A DNA stretch of 64,000 nt from an uncultured Elusimicrobiales bacterium. Lineage in GTDB: Bacteria > Elusimicrobiota > Elusimicrobia > Elusimicrobiales > Elusimicrobiaceae. The position numbers and the translations under genes are program-made. Shown here in pieces: positions 34,993-46,331 of the stretch; positions within the stretch are counted from its first letter, which is position 1; every line of letters begins with the position of its first letter. The stretch spans positions 33,116 through 97,115 of the forward strand of contig CALUXE010000006.1 of assembly GCA_944324675.1 (NCBI GenBank), given 5' to 3'. Below the pieces are notes generated by a model. The model searched no databases, was not told the DNA's origin, and saw only the letters and a list, made by a program, of their open reading frames with translations.

Positions 34993-37310
34993 ACAATATA
35001 GACGAAATTTTATCCACTTTAAATCCCCGCCAGCTTGAAGCGGTAAACTATAACGGCGGGCCTTGCCTTATTATAGCGGGCGCGGGTACCGGCAAGACTA
35101 AGACTCTTACCTGCAAAGTAGCCAAATTGATACACGACGGCGTTTCGCCTTCCAGAATTTTGGCCGTAACCTTCACCAATAAAGCGGCGCAGGAAATGAG
35201 GGAAAGGATAGAAGGCCTTGTGCCGGGCAATTCCTCGCGCGTGTGGATACACACTTTCCACTCCTTCGCGGTAAGGGTGCTTAGGCAGAACGCGGCCGCG
35301 GCCAAATTAAATAAAGATTTTGTAATTTACGATGAAAGCGAACAAAAAAAGATGATAACCTTGGTGTTGGAGGAGATGGGCGTAAAGGAAGGCAAAAAAG
35401 AAACGGGTTATTATGTTTCTGCCATATCAAGAGCCAAAGACGATATGCTCGACCCCGATTCCTTCCTTATCCACGCGCACGCTTCAAATAATCCCAGGCG
35501 TATGCAAACGGCGGAAGTATACAGGAGGTATCAACGCAAGCTGGAAGCGGCGGGCGCTTTGGATTTTGGCGATTTGCTGATGAAGGTGGTAGCCCTTTTT
35601 AAGGACAGCCCTCAAACGCTGGCTTATTATCAGGATTATTTCCGCTATATTCTTGTGGACGAGTATCAGGATACAAACCACACCCAATATATTTTGACTA
35701 AAGCATTGGCCAGCAAGCACCGCAATTTATGCGTTGTGGGCGATCCGGACCAATCGATATATTCTTGGCGAGGCGCAAATATCCGCAACATTATGGAATT
35801 TGAGCGCGATTTTAAGGACGCCAAAGTAATCACGCTGGAGCAAAATTACCGCTCCACTCAGGTTATTTTGGACGCCTCAAATAAACTTATCCGCAAGAAT
35901 ATGAACAGGCGCGAAAAGAATTTGTTCAGCGAAGTGCAAAGCGGGGAGCCTATCTGCGTACGGGAGCTGGCCAGCGAAGGCGAGGAAGCCCGCTGGATCT
36001 GCAACCGCATACAGGCGATGGTGGAAGACGACGGGATAAATTTAAACGATGTGGCAGTATTTTACAGGACGAACGCGCAGTCTAGAAGTTTTGAAGATAC
36101 TTTCCGCCGCTACCAAATGCCTTATAAACTTATCGGCGCGGTAAAATTCTACGACAGAAAGGAAATTAAAGATGTTCTTTCCTACGCGCGGCTTTTGGTC
36201 AATCCTAACGATACCGTAAGCCTGCTTCGCGTGATAAACACGCCAAAGCGCGGATTTGGGCAGAGCGCGCAGGACGCCTTGACGGCTTATGCGGGCGCGA
36301 GGAATATATCGCTTTACTCGGCTTTAAAGGAGAGGGAATTTACCGATACTTTAAAACCTACCGCTCGCCGCGCGGCCAAGGAATTTATGGATCTGTTTGA
36401 AAGCTTGGCCTTGGAAATGACTTTTAATGCGCCCAGCGCTATATTCGCCAAATTGCTGGAAGGCTCCGGCTATGAGCAAGCGCTTCAGGCGGAGCTGGAA
36501 AAAGATCCCGAAGCGGAAAGCCGCCTGCGCAATATCGGCGAGCTTGGCGGCGCCATTAAAGATTATGAGGAGCGCTGCGTCAAAGAGGGCAATGAGCCTT
36601 CGCTTTCGGGATATTTGCAGGAAGTTTCTTTAATAAGCGGGGCGGAGGAAGTAAGCGGTTCTTTAAACGGAGCGGTAACCTTAATGACGGTGCACCTCGC
36701 CAAAGGGCTGGAGTTCCCCGTCGTATTCGTTACGGGTTTGGAAGAGGGCTTATTCCCGCTTAGCGGCAAGGACGACGACGATATGGAAGAGGAACGCCGC
36801 CTGTGTTACGTCGCTATGACTAGAGCTAAGAAATATTTGTATATGACTTACGCCTCCACAAGAAGATTATTCGGCAAGACTTATCAGAATTTGGCCTCCA
36901 GATTTCTCTTTGACAGCGAACTGCTGGAGCCCGCCTCTTACAGCGGGCCTATGGAGCGCACGGAAATCAATCCGCGCGCCCGCTATTTAAACGGCGGCTA
37001 TAACAGGTGGAATTTAAGCAATAGCACCTCTTACGATAATTCCGACAATTACCAAGATACTTTTAAACAATTCGCGCCCGCTTTCGCCAAGCCCGAGCCC
37101 GCCGCGCAGCAGGCAGAAGCTTCTGCCGAAGAAGGCGCTAAAAGCGGATCTTCGGTGCGGGTCGGCAGTATGGTAAAACACGGAGTGTTCGGCAAAGGGC
37201 GGGTAAGCGCGATAAGCGGATCGGGCGACAATACCAAAATAACGGTAATATTCGCCAACGGTACAAAGCGCGTATTCATATTGCGCTTCGCGCCTTTGGA
37301 AATACTTTAA
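34989..37310 (+). CDS. UvrD/PcrA-family ATP-dependent DNA helicase
   Basis: This SF1A 3'-5' helicase acts in repair and replication restart. The 773-residue protein has all main motifs: Walker A AGAGTGKTKTL (about residue 31), TFTNKAAQEMRER, DEYQDTN (Walker B), GDPDQSIYSWRGA, LEQNYRST, VHLAKGLEFPVVFVTG and VAMTRAKKYLYMTYA. The C-terminal tail ends in a PcrA-like VKHGVFGKGRVSAISGSGDN Tudor-type domain with VIFANGTKRVFILRFAPLE, which binds RNA polymerase in PcrA. Overlaps the methyltransferase gene by 4 bp; a terminator follows. Confidence 0.93.
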   Translation: MNNIDEILSTLNPRQLEAVNYNGGPCLIIAGAGTGKTKTLTCKVAKLIHDGVSPSRILAVTFTNKAAQEMRERIEGLVPGNSSRVWIHTFHSFAVRVLRQNAAAAKLNKDFVIYDESEQKKMITLVLEEMGVKEGKKETGYYVSAISRAKDDMLDPDSFLIHAHASNNPRRMQTAEVYRRYQRKLEAAGALDFGDLLMKVVALFKDSPQTLAYYQDYFRYILVDEYQDTNHTQYILTKALASKHRNLCVVGDPDQSIYSWRGANIRNIMEFERDFKDAKVITLEQNYRSTQVILDASNKLIRKNMNRREKNLFSEVQSGEPICVRELASEGEEARWICNRIQAMVEDDGINLNDVAVFYRTNAQSRSFEDTFRRYQMPYKLIGAVKFYDRKEIKDVLSYARLLVNPNDTVSLLRVINTPKRGFGQSAQDALTAYAGARNISLYSALKEREFTDTLKPTARRAAKEFMDLFESLALEMTFNAPSAIFAKLLEGSGYEQALQAELEKDPEAESRLRNIGELGGAIKDYEERCVKEGNEPSLSGYLQEVSLISGAEEVSGSLNGAVTLMTVHLAKGLEFPVVFVTGLEEGLFPLSGKDDDDMEEERRLCYVAMTRAKKYLYMTYASTRRLFGKTYQNLASRFLFDSELLEPASYSGPMERTEINPRARYLNGGYNRWNLSNSTSYDNSDNYQDTFKQFAPAFAKPEPAAQQAEASAEEGAKSGSSVRVGSMVKHGVFGKGRVSAISGSGDNTKITVIFANGTKRVFILRFAPLEIL

Positions 37311-37324
37311 ACCTATATATTTGG

Positions 37325-37352
37325 CGGGCGGTTTTAAACCGCCCGTTTTTTT
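37325..37352 (+). terminator. Rho-independent terminator after the helicase gene
   Basis: CGGGCGGTTT (37325-37334) and AAACCGCCCG (37336-37345) form a near-perfect self-complementary stem, followed by seven T (37346-37352). Strong intrinsic terminator. Confidence 0.92.
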
Positions 37353-37431
37353 GTTCGGGGGAGAAGAAACGCTCACGTGCGGGCGGGTTTCCCATTTTTA
37401 ATTTTTTGACAAATATATTTTGACAGCCGAT

Positions 37432-37463
37432 AAAAAAGCCCCGTTTTATGACGGGGCTTTTTT
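37432..37463 (-). terminator. Terminator of the DUF2339 gene
   Basis: AAAAAAGCCCCGT (37432-37444) and ACGGGGCTTTTTT (37451-37463) form a 13-bp stem with a 6-nt loop. With A and T runs on both flanks it works in both directions; it lies just past the minus-strand stop at 37531. Confidence 0.9.
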
Positions 37464-37530
37464 GAATATTCAATTTTTTGGCCAAAGGCGGCATCTTTAT
37501 GGGGTCTAAGCCCGCAGGCAAACTTTCGGC

Positions 37531-39696
37531 TTATTGCTCCACGTTTCTGTTGAACTTCTGGAATAGGAAAGCGACGGCTATCAATACGGCGGCCATACCG
37601 AATACGCCGAAAATTCTGTAAAGCGTATCAAGCTTCCATAAATCCACCAAGGCTAGTTTTACTACAGCTGCGCAGATAATCATTATTCCGCATTTGGCCA
37701 GTATCTTGCTTCTGTTAAAGAACAAGGAAAAGAGATATGCGCCCGCTCCGTAAGCGGCCCAAGCCAGGGTATAAGTTACCGCCTCGGCGAGATTGCCCGA
37801 GAAATCAAAGCGCAACGCTCCGCCTTGGGAGAAATAATCGGCTATCTCAATATTGAGCAGAGCGAACAGCAAAAACGCTCCGCCCGTCTTGAGCATGACT
37901 TTAAATTTATCGTATTTTTCTTTACAGAAAAAGGCCCCCGCGAACATAGCCGCCGCGCAAACGCCAAATACCAACATATACCAGTTGAATATTTTCACTT
38001 CGCTCGCGCAGTATTGGGCAAGAGCCGGGTTCAATACCAGCCTTATAAATACGACCGAGAAAATTACCCCCGCCAAAGGCATAATGATTTTATTGTTTAT
38101 TTTACCGTTAAGCCAACACAAAGCCGCCGCATATGCCGCCAAAAATATCGTAAGCCATTTTTCGGTGAATTGAACGGGCAGAATAAGAGTTGTAAAAAAT
38201 ATCGTAGCGGCTATAAATAGGGCCTTCGTCTTTTTAAAACCTTCCTTATTTAGCAAGTATAAAGCCGGAAAAAGATAACACAAAGCCAAAAACAACGGAA
38301 CGATGCCCAAAATATCTTTAAAATACTCTTTGCCGATATTTTGATACAGCGGCATAAAAGCGATTACGCCCGCGGATACCGCCGCAATCCATTGGGCAGA
38401 GCAATCCTTTGTCTTTGCTTTCAACACAAAAGGAAAGGCATAATACAGCGCGAATACGCCCAAAGCGCCAAAGCCCGGCGCGACTTCCTCGTGGAATATT
38501 ACGGCGTACGCGGTATAGAAAACTATCCAAGAGCCTAAAGCGAAGAAAGAATTTTTGTTTGTTCCGCAAGCCATATCGTATATGAACGATAAAAGAGTTA
38601 TCAGCACGGCGGCCGAAAAGATAATAACTTTAGTTTCCCCGTTTAAGCAAATGGCCAGTGTGAATATTTGCAGTACGGCGAATATGCCAAACGGCGTAAA
38701 GAGCCCGCGGTCTATTTTGTCTTTAGGCAGCAGGCCCGTCGCCAAGGCAAATAAAGCGTAACAGATAAAAACGATATGCAGATGAGGGGCGTTGACGCCG
38801 TGTATAAAATAAGATATTTGGCACAATATGGTCAATGCCAGAGAGGACCAAGCAAGAGCCTTCCATCCTTTTTTAAAAGCTATCGCCGCGGCGGGGATAT
38901 TGACTATCAGCAGATAAGAAAAGAAAAACAGGTATTTATCTTGGCCGGAAGACAATAATATAGGTGTTAAAAACGCCGCCGCCACAGCAAGGAAAGCTAT
39001 AAACTGTTTGTCCTTTACATAAGATACGGCAAAAGAAATTAAAGCCGTCGCCGCCATAAAAGCGAAAGCCGAGGTAATATCCAAAATATCAAAGAAGGCA
39101 TAAGCGGAATAGGCCGATATGAAACATATGCTTATGCCCGCCGCGCATAAAGAAGACGCCGCGATTTGCAGGTCTTTGTCTTTAATAGCCAAGCCCGCCG
39201 CGCACATCAAAGCACCCAAAGCCGCAGCCAAGGATAAAATCATCGATATGGTTATCAAGCCTTTTTGCGCCATATAAGAGAAGGTAAACAAAGCGCCCAG
39301 TACCATCAATACTCCAGCTATCCAGGCAAACAGTTTGGCTATATTAAGTCTGTTTTGAGAGGTTTGTTCTTGTCCGGCCGAGGGAGCGGATAAAGGTTGT
39401 TGTACGGCTTGGTCCGATAGCGCGGCCTCAAGCGGGTGGGCGGATTGCCGCGAAAGTTGTTGTTGAGCAGGCTGACTTTGCGCTTGGCTTTGCGCGGTTT
39501 TGTTTTCCGCGGGGGTAAGCTCTTGAGAGTTTGTCTGTTCGGCGGCGGTTTCTGGCGAAGCGGCCCTTTTCGTTTCAGGGTTGGGGACCTGTTTTAATTT
39601 GTCTTCCAGCCTTTGCATACGCAAATCGACGGAAGATGCTTTTGAAAGCGCCGCTATGGCCAAAATTAAAGCTATTATTGAAAATATTGTATTCAT
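37531..39696 (-). CDS. DUF2339 polytopic membrane protein
   Basis: The 721-residue protein has an N-terminal helix and a coiled stretch (KASSVDLRMQRLEDKLKQV), then a Gln/Ala/Ser-rich linker of about 80 residues, then some 20 membrane helices, the pattern of the DUF2339 family. It has no known enzymatic motif. Family members are large membrane proteins of unknown function found in gut and soil Gram-negative bacteria. It is monocistronic and divergent from gatC. A role in envelope maintenance is possible but not supported by anything visible here. Confidence 0.8.
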   Translation of the reverse strand: MNTIFSIIALILAIAALSKASSVDLRMQRLEDKLKQVPNPETKRAASPETAAEQTNSQELTPAENKTAQSQAQSQPAQQQLSRQSAHPLEAALSDQAVQQPLSAPSAGQEQTSQNRLNIAKLFAWIAGVLMVLGALFTFSYMAQKGLITISMILSLAAALGALMCAAGLAIKDKDLQIAASSLCAAGISICFISAYSAYAFFDILDITSAFAFMAATALISFAVSYVKDKQFIAFLAVAAAFLTPILLSSGQDKYLFFFSYLLIVNIPAAAIAFKKGWKALAWSSLALTILCQISYFIHGVNAPHLHIVFICYALFALATGLLPKDKIDRGLFTPFGIFAVLQIFTLAICLNGETKVIIFSAAVLITLLSFIYDMACGTNKNSFFALGSWIVFYTAYAVIFHEEVAPGFGALGVFALYYAFPFVLKAKTKDCSAQWIAAVSAGVIAFMPLYQNIGKEYFKDILGIVPLFLALCYLFPALYLLNKEGFKKTKALFIAATIFFTTLILPVQFTEKWLTIFLAAYAAALCWLNGKINNKIIMPLAGVIFSVVFIRLVLNPALAQYCASEVKIFNWYMLVFGVCAAAMFAGAFFCKEKYDKFKVMLKTGGAFLLFALLNIEIADYFSQGGALRFDFSGNLAEAVTYTLAWAAYGAGAYLFSLFFNRSKILAKCGIMIICAAVVKLALVDLWKLDTLYRIFGVFGMAAVLIAVAFLFQKFNRNVEQ

Positions 39697-39767
39697 TTAC
39701 TATGTCCTCTCGCATACGTCCAAGTGTGTAAATATATTTTATATTATAAAATTTGTAAAATAGATAT

Positions 39768-40052
39768 ATGGAAATAAGTTTGGAAGATATAAAAAAGACT
39801 GCCAAATTGGCCAAATTTAACATTACGTCCGATGAAGCCGAAGTATATACCAAGCAGCTGTCGGCCGTATTGGACTGGGTCGCGCAGCTGCAAAAGGTGG
39901 AAACCAATGTTTCGCTCGGCGGCGTGCGCCTAGCGGGCAGCGCCCCGCTTAGGGAGGACAATCCACATTGCGACGAGGCCTGCGCGCGTGAGATAAGGGC
40001 CGCTTTTAACGATAAAGACGGCGACAATTTGAAAGTTAAAAAGGTTTTATAA
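39768..40052 (+). CDS. gatC: Asp/Glu-tRNA amidotransferase subunit C
   Basis: GatC stabilises GatA in the GatCAB complex that converts Glu-tRNA-Gln and Asp-tRNA-Asn to the amidated forms. The 94-residue product begins ISLEDIKKTAKLAKFNIT and contains AQLQKVETN and the LREDNP-like signature (APLREDNPHCDEA). Two nt separate it from gatA. gatB is not in this window. Confidence 0.93.
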   Translation: MEISLEDIKKTAKLAKFNITSDEAEVYTKQLSAVLDWVAQLQKVETNVSLGGVRLAGSAPLREDNPHCDEACAREIRAAFNDKDGDNLKVKKVL

Positions 40053-40054
40053 TT

Positions 40055-41446
40055 ATGAATGCCAGCCAAACGGCCGCCAAAGTACGCCTCGGCGAACTTA
40101 AGGCGGAAGACTTAACAAAAGATTGTATTAACAGAATAAAGGAAGGCAATGCCAAAATAAACGCTTTCCTGGAGATTTTCGAGCAGTCTGCCCTAAAGCA
40201 AGCCCGCGCCGCAGACGCTAAGGATCCCTCACAAAGGGGAAAACTTGCGGGCGTGTGCGTAGCCATAAAGGACAATATCCTTTACAAAGGCCATACGGCT
40301 TCCTGCGCTTCTAAAATGCTGGAAAATTACAAGGCGCCCTATAACGCTTTTGTGGTGGAAAGGCTCCTTGCCGAAGACGCCATAATAATCGGCCGCACGA
40401 ATATGGACGAATTCGCTATGGGGTCTTCCAACGAAAATTCAGCTTTCGGACCGGTAAAAAATCCTTTGGATTTGGAAAGGGTGCCCGGCGGCAGCAGCGG
40501 CGGCAGCGCCGCGGCCGTGGCTGCGGGTATGGTGAGCATGGCATTGGGCAGCGATACTGGCGGCTCCATACGCCAGCCGGCGGCTTTTTGCGGAATTTAC
40601 GGTATGAAGCCGACTTACGGTTCCGTTTCCAGATACGGGCTTGTGGCTTTTGCTTCAAGCGCCGATCAAATCGGCCCCTTGACCGCAGATTTGCGGGATA
40701 ACGCCTTATTGCTGGAAGTGCTTTCAGGGCATGACCCGAAGGATTCGACAAGTAGCCAAAGGCCCGCTTTTAAAATGGCGGAATTGGAAACAAAAGCCCT
40801 TACCGTGGGCGTACCTTCCGATTTTCTTGAAAACCTTAATCCGGGAATCCGCACCTTCCTTGATAAGGCAAAAGAAGTTTTATCGGGCAAAGGTGTTAAT
40901 TTTAAGGATATTTCTCTGCCTTATGCCAAGTATGCCTCGCCCTGCTATTATATTTTGACCAGCAGCGAAGCCAGCAGCAATTTGGCTCGTTTCGACGGGC
41001 TGAGATATGGATATAAAGACGAAAGCGCCGGTGATTTGGAAGACTCTTATCTTAAAGACCGCGCCAAATTCGGCCCGGAAGTCAAACGCAGAATAATGCT
41101 TGGGACATTCTCTTTGGGCAGCGCCCACGCGGAAGATTATTATCTTAAAGCGCAGAAAGTGCGGGCTCTTATCGCCAATGATTTTGTTGAGGCTTTTAAA
41201 CAAGTGGACGCGATACTTATGCCCGCTACGCCCAATACGGCTTTTAAATTGGGTGAAAAGACGGAAGATTTGATTTCTTTGTATCTTTCAGATTTATATA
41301 CCGCGCCCGCCAATATAGCTGGTCTGCCGGCTTTAAGTTTCCCTTACGGAAAAGACGAAAAAGGTTTGCCCGTAGGTCTTCAGCTTTACGGCAATTATTT
41401 TGACGAGGCCAAATTATACGCTTTGGCCGCGCTATTGGAGAAATAA
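40055..41446 (+). CDS. gatA: Asp/Glu-tRNA amidotransferase subunit A (glutaminase)
   Basis: GatA hydrolyses glutamine and hands ammonia to GatB. The 463-residue protein contains the amidase-signature triad K72 (VAIKDNI), S147 (GGSSGGSAA) and S171 (GSDTGGSIRQPAA); their spacing is identical to S. aureus K79, S154 and S178. Length is normal (about 485). It is translationally close to gatC and to the Nudix gene 2 nt downstream. Presence of GatCA indicates indirect Gln or Asn charging. Confidence 0.96.
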   Translation: MNASQTAAKVRLGELKAEDLTKDCINRIKEGNAKINAFLEIFEQSALKQARAADAKDPSQRGKLAGVCVAIKDNILYKGHTASCASKMLENYKAPYNAFVVERLLAEDAIIIGRTNMDEFAMGSSNENSAFGPVKNPLDLERVPGGSSGGSAAAVAAGMVSMALGSDTGGSIRQPAAFCGIYGMKPTYGSVSRYGLVAFASSADQIGPLTADLRDNALLLEVLSGHDPKDSTSSQRPAFKMAELETKALTVGVPSDFLENLNPGIRTFLDKAKEVLSGKGVNFKDISLPYAKYASPCYYILTSSEASSNLARFDGLRYGYKDESAGDLEDSYLKDRAKFGPEVKRRIMLGTFSLGSAHAEDYYLKAQKVRALIANDFVEAFKQVDAILMPATPNTAFKLGEKTEDLISLYLSDLYTAPANIAGLPALSFPYGKDEKGLPVGLQLYGNYFDEAKLYALAALLEK

Positions 41447-41448
41447 CT

Positions 41449-41934
41449 ATGGTGGTACCGGAGTTTTCCTGCGGTGGAGTAATGCTTGAGGGGAGCAAGG
41501 TTTTGCTTGTCCAGGTAAAGAGTATGAAAGGCCGCAAGATATGGACATTTCCCAAAGGCCATATAGAGCCGGGTGAAACTCCGCGCCAAGCCGCTTTGCG
41601 CGAAGTGTTGGAAGAAACAGGATATAAAGCCAGTATTTTAAAGCCGATGTTAAAAGTGCGCTACGCTTTTACGCTTAAAGGGAAGTACGTAAAGAAAGTG
41701 GTTCAGTGGTATCTTATGAAGAAGCTGGGGCGTATAGGCAAGCATGACCCTTCGGAAATACTTGCCATAAATTGGGTATCGATAAGCAAAGCCAAGGAGA
41801 TGGTGGAATACCCCAGCGATTTGAGGCTTCTGGATATCATAGAGCGGGAATATGCCTTGGCTGTACAAAGCCAAAAAAATCTCGGGGAAGTGGTTCGGGA
41901 GAGAGAACCTGAAACGGAGGAAGAGGAAGATTAA
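41449..41934 (+). CDS. Nudix hydrolase
   Basis: The 161-residue protein contains an intact Nudix box GHIEPGETPRQAALREVLEETGY, with the catalytic REVLEETG part, so it hydrolyses a nucleoside diphosphate linked to another moiety. The N-terminal GGVMLEGSKVLLVQVK and FPKGHIE resemble bacterial Ap4A/diadenosine or (d)NTP hydrolases of the ADP-ribose type. The C-terminal 30 residues are acidic and unique. The start follows the gatA stop by 2 nt. Substrate not determinable. Confidence 0.88.
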   Translation: MVVPEFSCGGVMLEGSKVLLVQVKSMKGRKIWTFPKGHIEPGETPRQAALREVLEETGYKASILKPMLKVRYAFTLKGKYVKKVVQWYLMKKLGRIGKHDPSEILAINWVSISKAKEMVEYPSDLRLLDIIEREYALAVQSQKNLGEVVREREPETEEEED

Positions 41935-42207
41935 CCCCGTGCAGAATTTCGTTCGTTGATTTTTTTGAAGCCCAGCCAAGAGGTGCTTTTTGCTGATGTA
42001 GCGGATGATAGTCGGATATAACCAAAAGCAATTTGCCGATTTGATTTGTAGCGCGCCGCCATAAAGGAAGTTGCCCCGGGTTTTGCAGTTTAAATGATGG
42101 AACTAATTTTTTCTTCGCTCTGCTATCCCTTTTTGCAAACGGGGAAAACCCCGCCGTTTCGGGCTATGTCCGACTAGGCAAACGGATTAAAAATTTTACC
42201 GGCTCTA
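41935..42207. other. Non-coding gap between Nudix and POT genes
   Basis: No frame in this stretch looks coding on either strand. The one structure is CGGGG-AAAA-CCCCG at 42141-42154, embedded in a wider near-palindrome. A minor terminator for the Nudix transcript is the most that can be said. Confidence 0.4.
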
Positions 42208-42237
42208 AAAAAGCCCGCTTTTAAAAGCGGGCTTTTT
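42208..42237. terminator. Bidirectional terminator at the POT 3' end
   Basis: AAAAAGCCCGCTTTT (42208-42222) and AAAAGCGGGCTTTTT (42223-42237) are exact complements; the stem ends in T runs on both strands. Confidence 0.92.
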
Positions 42238-42253
42238 AAAGTCTGTCCTAGCT

Positions 42254-43624
42254 TTATTTTACGCCGTGCATCCAATACAACACTTTTTTCGTCATAATCC
42301 ACATGATTATACCGAATAGTATGGAAAGGCCTGCGGGTATGGAGAACAGCGTGGTAAGGCTCCAAGACTCGTAGAAGCTCGCCAGCCAGCCGGCCAGCAA
42401 GTTCCCGAAGAAACTGGCCATAAGCCAAATACCCATAAACAGGGACATGAATTTGAGCGGGGCAAGTTTCGTTACCATGGAAAGCCCCACTGGGGAGAGG
42501 CATAATTCACCCATTGTACAAAACATATAAGTGAATATCAGCCACAAAGCGCTTACCGGCCCGTTCGCAATGAAGGTGCTGCCGATGGCGACTATGGTAA
42601 AACCTATACCTTGCAGGAACAAGCCCCAGCCGAACTTGCTTGGTATGGAGGGATCTTTATCGCCCATTTTGATCCATAATTTCGCGAATAAAGGCGCAAA
42701 GAGCACCACAAATATAGGATTGACCGCTTGGAAATAAGAAGCTTTCAAAGGTACTTCTCCTATAAAAGGCAGCACCGGGTTGAGGTTAATAGACTCCTTG
42801 GCGAAGAAATTAAGAGACGTGCCAGCCTGCTCAAAGAAAGCGAAGAAAAACACCGCGAAAAATACGAAAGTGAAAATCGCTTTAATTTTGTCTTTTTCTT
42901 CCTGCGTAAGAGGTTTGTTGACGGCAGCGTTCTTTTCGGCCGATTCCTCTTTATTTTTGCCGGCCGGGTAAAGGCCGATATGCCCCAAATATTTATTCTG
43001 GGAAAGAAGATACCATACCAAACCGATAACCATACCGGTACCAGCCGCCATGAAGCCGTATTTCCATTTATAGGCCTCAAGCGCGCTCATGGGGTCGTGC
43101 GGTTCCCCCAAGAAGCCGCAGATGAACGGCGCGAAGAAAGCGCCCAAGTTGATGCCCATATAGAAAATGGTAAAGCCGCTGTCTCTCCTGGGGTCGCCGG
43201 GCTCATAGAGTTCGCCGACTATTGTTGAGATATTCGGTTTAAAGAAACCATTGCCTAAAATAATAAGCACCAAACCGGTGGCGAGCGCCAAATGCGGGTT
43301 GATAATTTCGTAAGAGGCTAAAGTAAATTGTCCCAAAGCCATCAAAATGGCGCCGATGGTAATGGAGTGTCTTTTACCTATATATCTGTCCGCCAGATAA
43401 CCGCCGAGTACCGGCGTTAGGTATACCATAGCCGTAAACATCCCGTATATTTTACTGGATGTTTCCTTGGTGTATCCTATTACGGTGCTGATCATGAACA
43501 AGGAAAGCAAGGCTCTCATACCGTAGTAGTTGAATCTTTCCCACATCTCAACCATAAAGAGCATATATAAGGCTTTCGGTTGACCATGTTTGGTAAGATT
43601 ATGTTTAACTTCGCTGTCTGTCAT
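42254..43624 (-). CDS. POT/PTR-family di-/tripeptide transporter
   Basis: The 456-residue protein has about 14 membrane helices, a proton-coupled oligopeptide transporter (MFS POT). Signatures: MVEMWERFNYYGMRALLSLF with the ExxER proton-binding motif (E-M-W-E-R), GGYLADRYIG, GLVLIILGNGFFKPNIS and a FYMGINLGAFFAPF block. I chose the second ATG (43624), because AAGGAG lies 7 nt before it; the first ATG (43630) would have only 1 nt of spacing. Divergent from the GlcNAc operon. It supplies peptides for amino-acid fermentation. Confidence 0.93.
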   Translation of the reverse strand: MTDSEVKHNLTKHGQPKALYMLFMVEMWERFNYYGMRALLSLFMISTVIGYTKETSSKIYGMFTAMVYLTPVLGGYLADRYIGKRHSITIGAILMALGQFTLASYEIINPHLALATGLVLIILGNGFFKPNISTIVGELYEPGDPRRDSGFTIFYMGINLGAFFAPFICGFLGEPHDPMSALEAYKWKYGFMAAGTGMVIGLVWYLLSQNKYLGHIGLYPAGKNKEESAEKNAAVNKPLTQEEKDKIKAIFTFVFFAVFFFAFFEQAGTSLNFFAKESINLNPVLPFIGEVPLKASYFQAVNPIFVVLFAPLFAKLWIKMGDKDPSIPSKFGWGLFLQGIGFTIVAIGSTFIANGPVSALWLIFTYMFCTMGELCLSPVGLSMVTKLAPLKFMSLFMGIWLMASFFGNLLAGWLASFYESWSLTTLFSIPAGLSILFGIIMWIMTKKVLYWMHGVK

Positions 43625-43748
43625 TAGCATTCTCCTTATTACTTTGGATAAAACTATACGCGCGGACGGTCTAAATATTTCAGCAGTCTAAATTATATAA
43701 ATTAAATTATACAAATAAAAGGGTCAAACACAAGAGCTTTCCATATAC

Positions 43749-46322
<2,574 letters not shown>

Positions 46323-46331
46323 GGAGAGTGT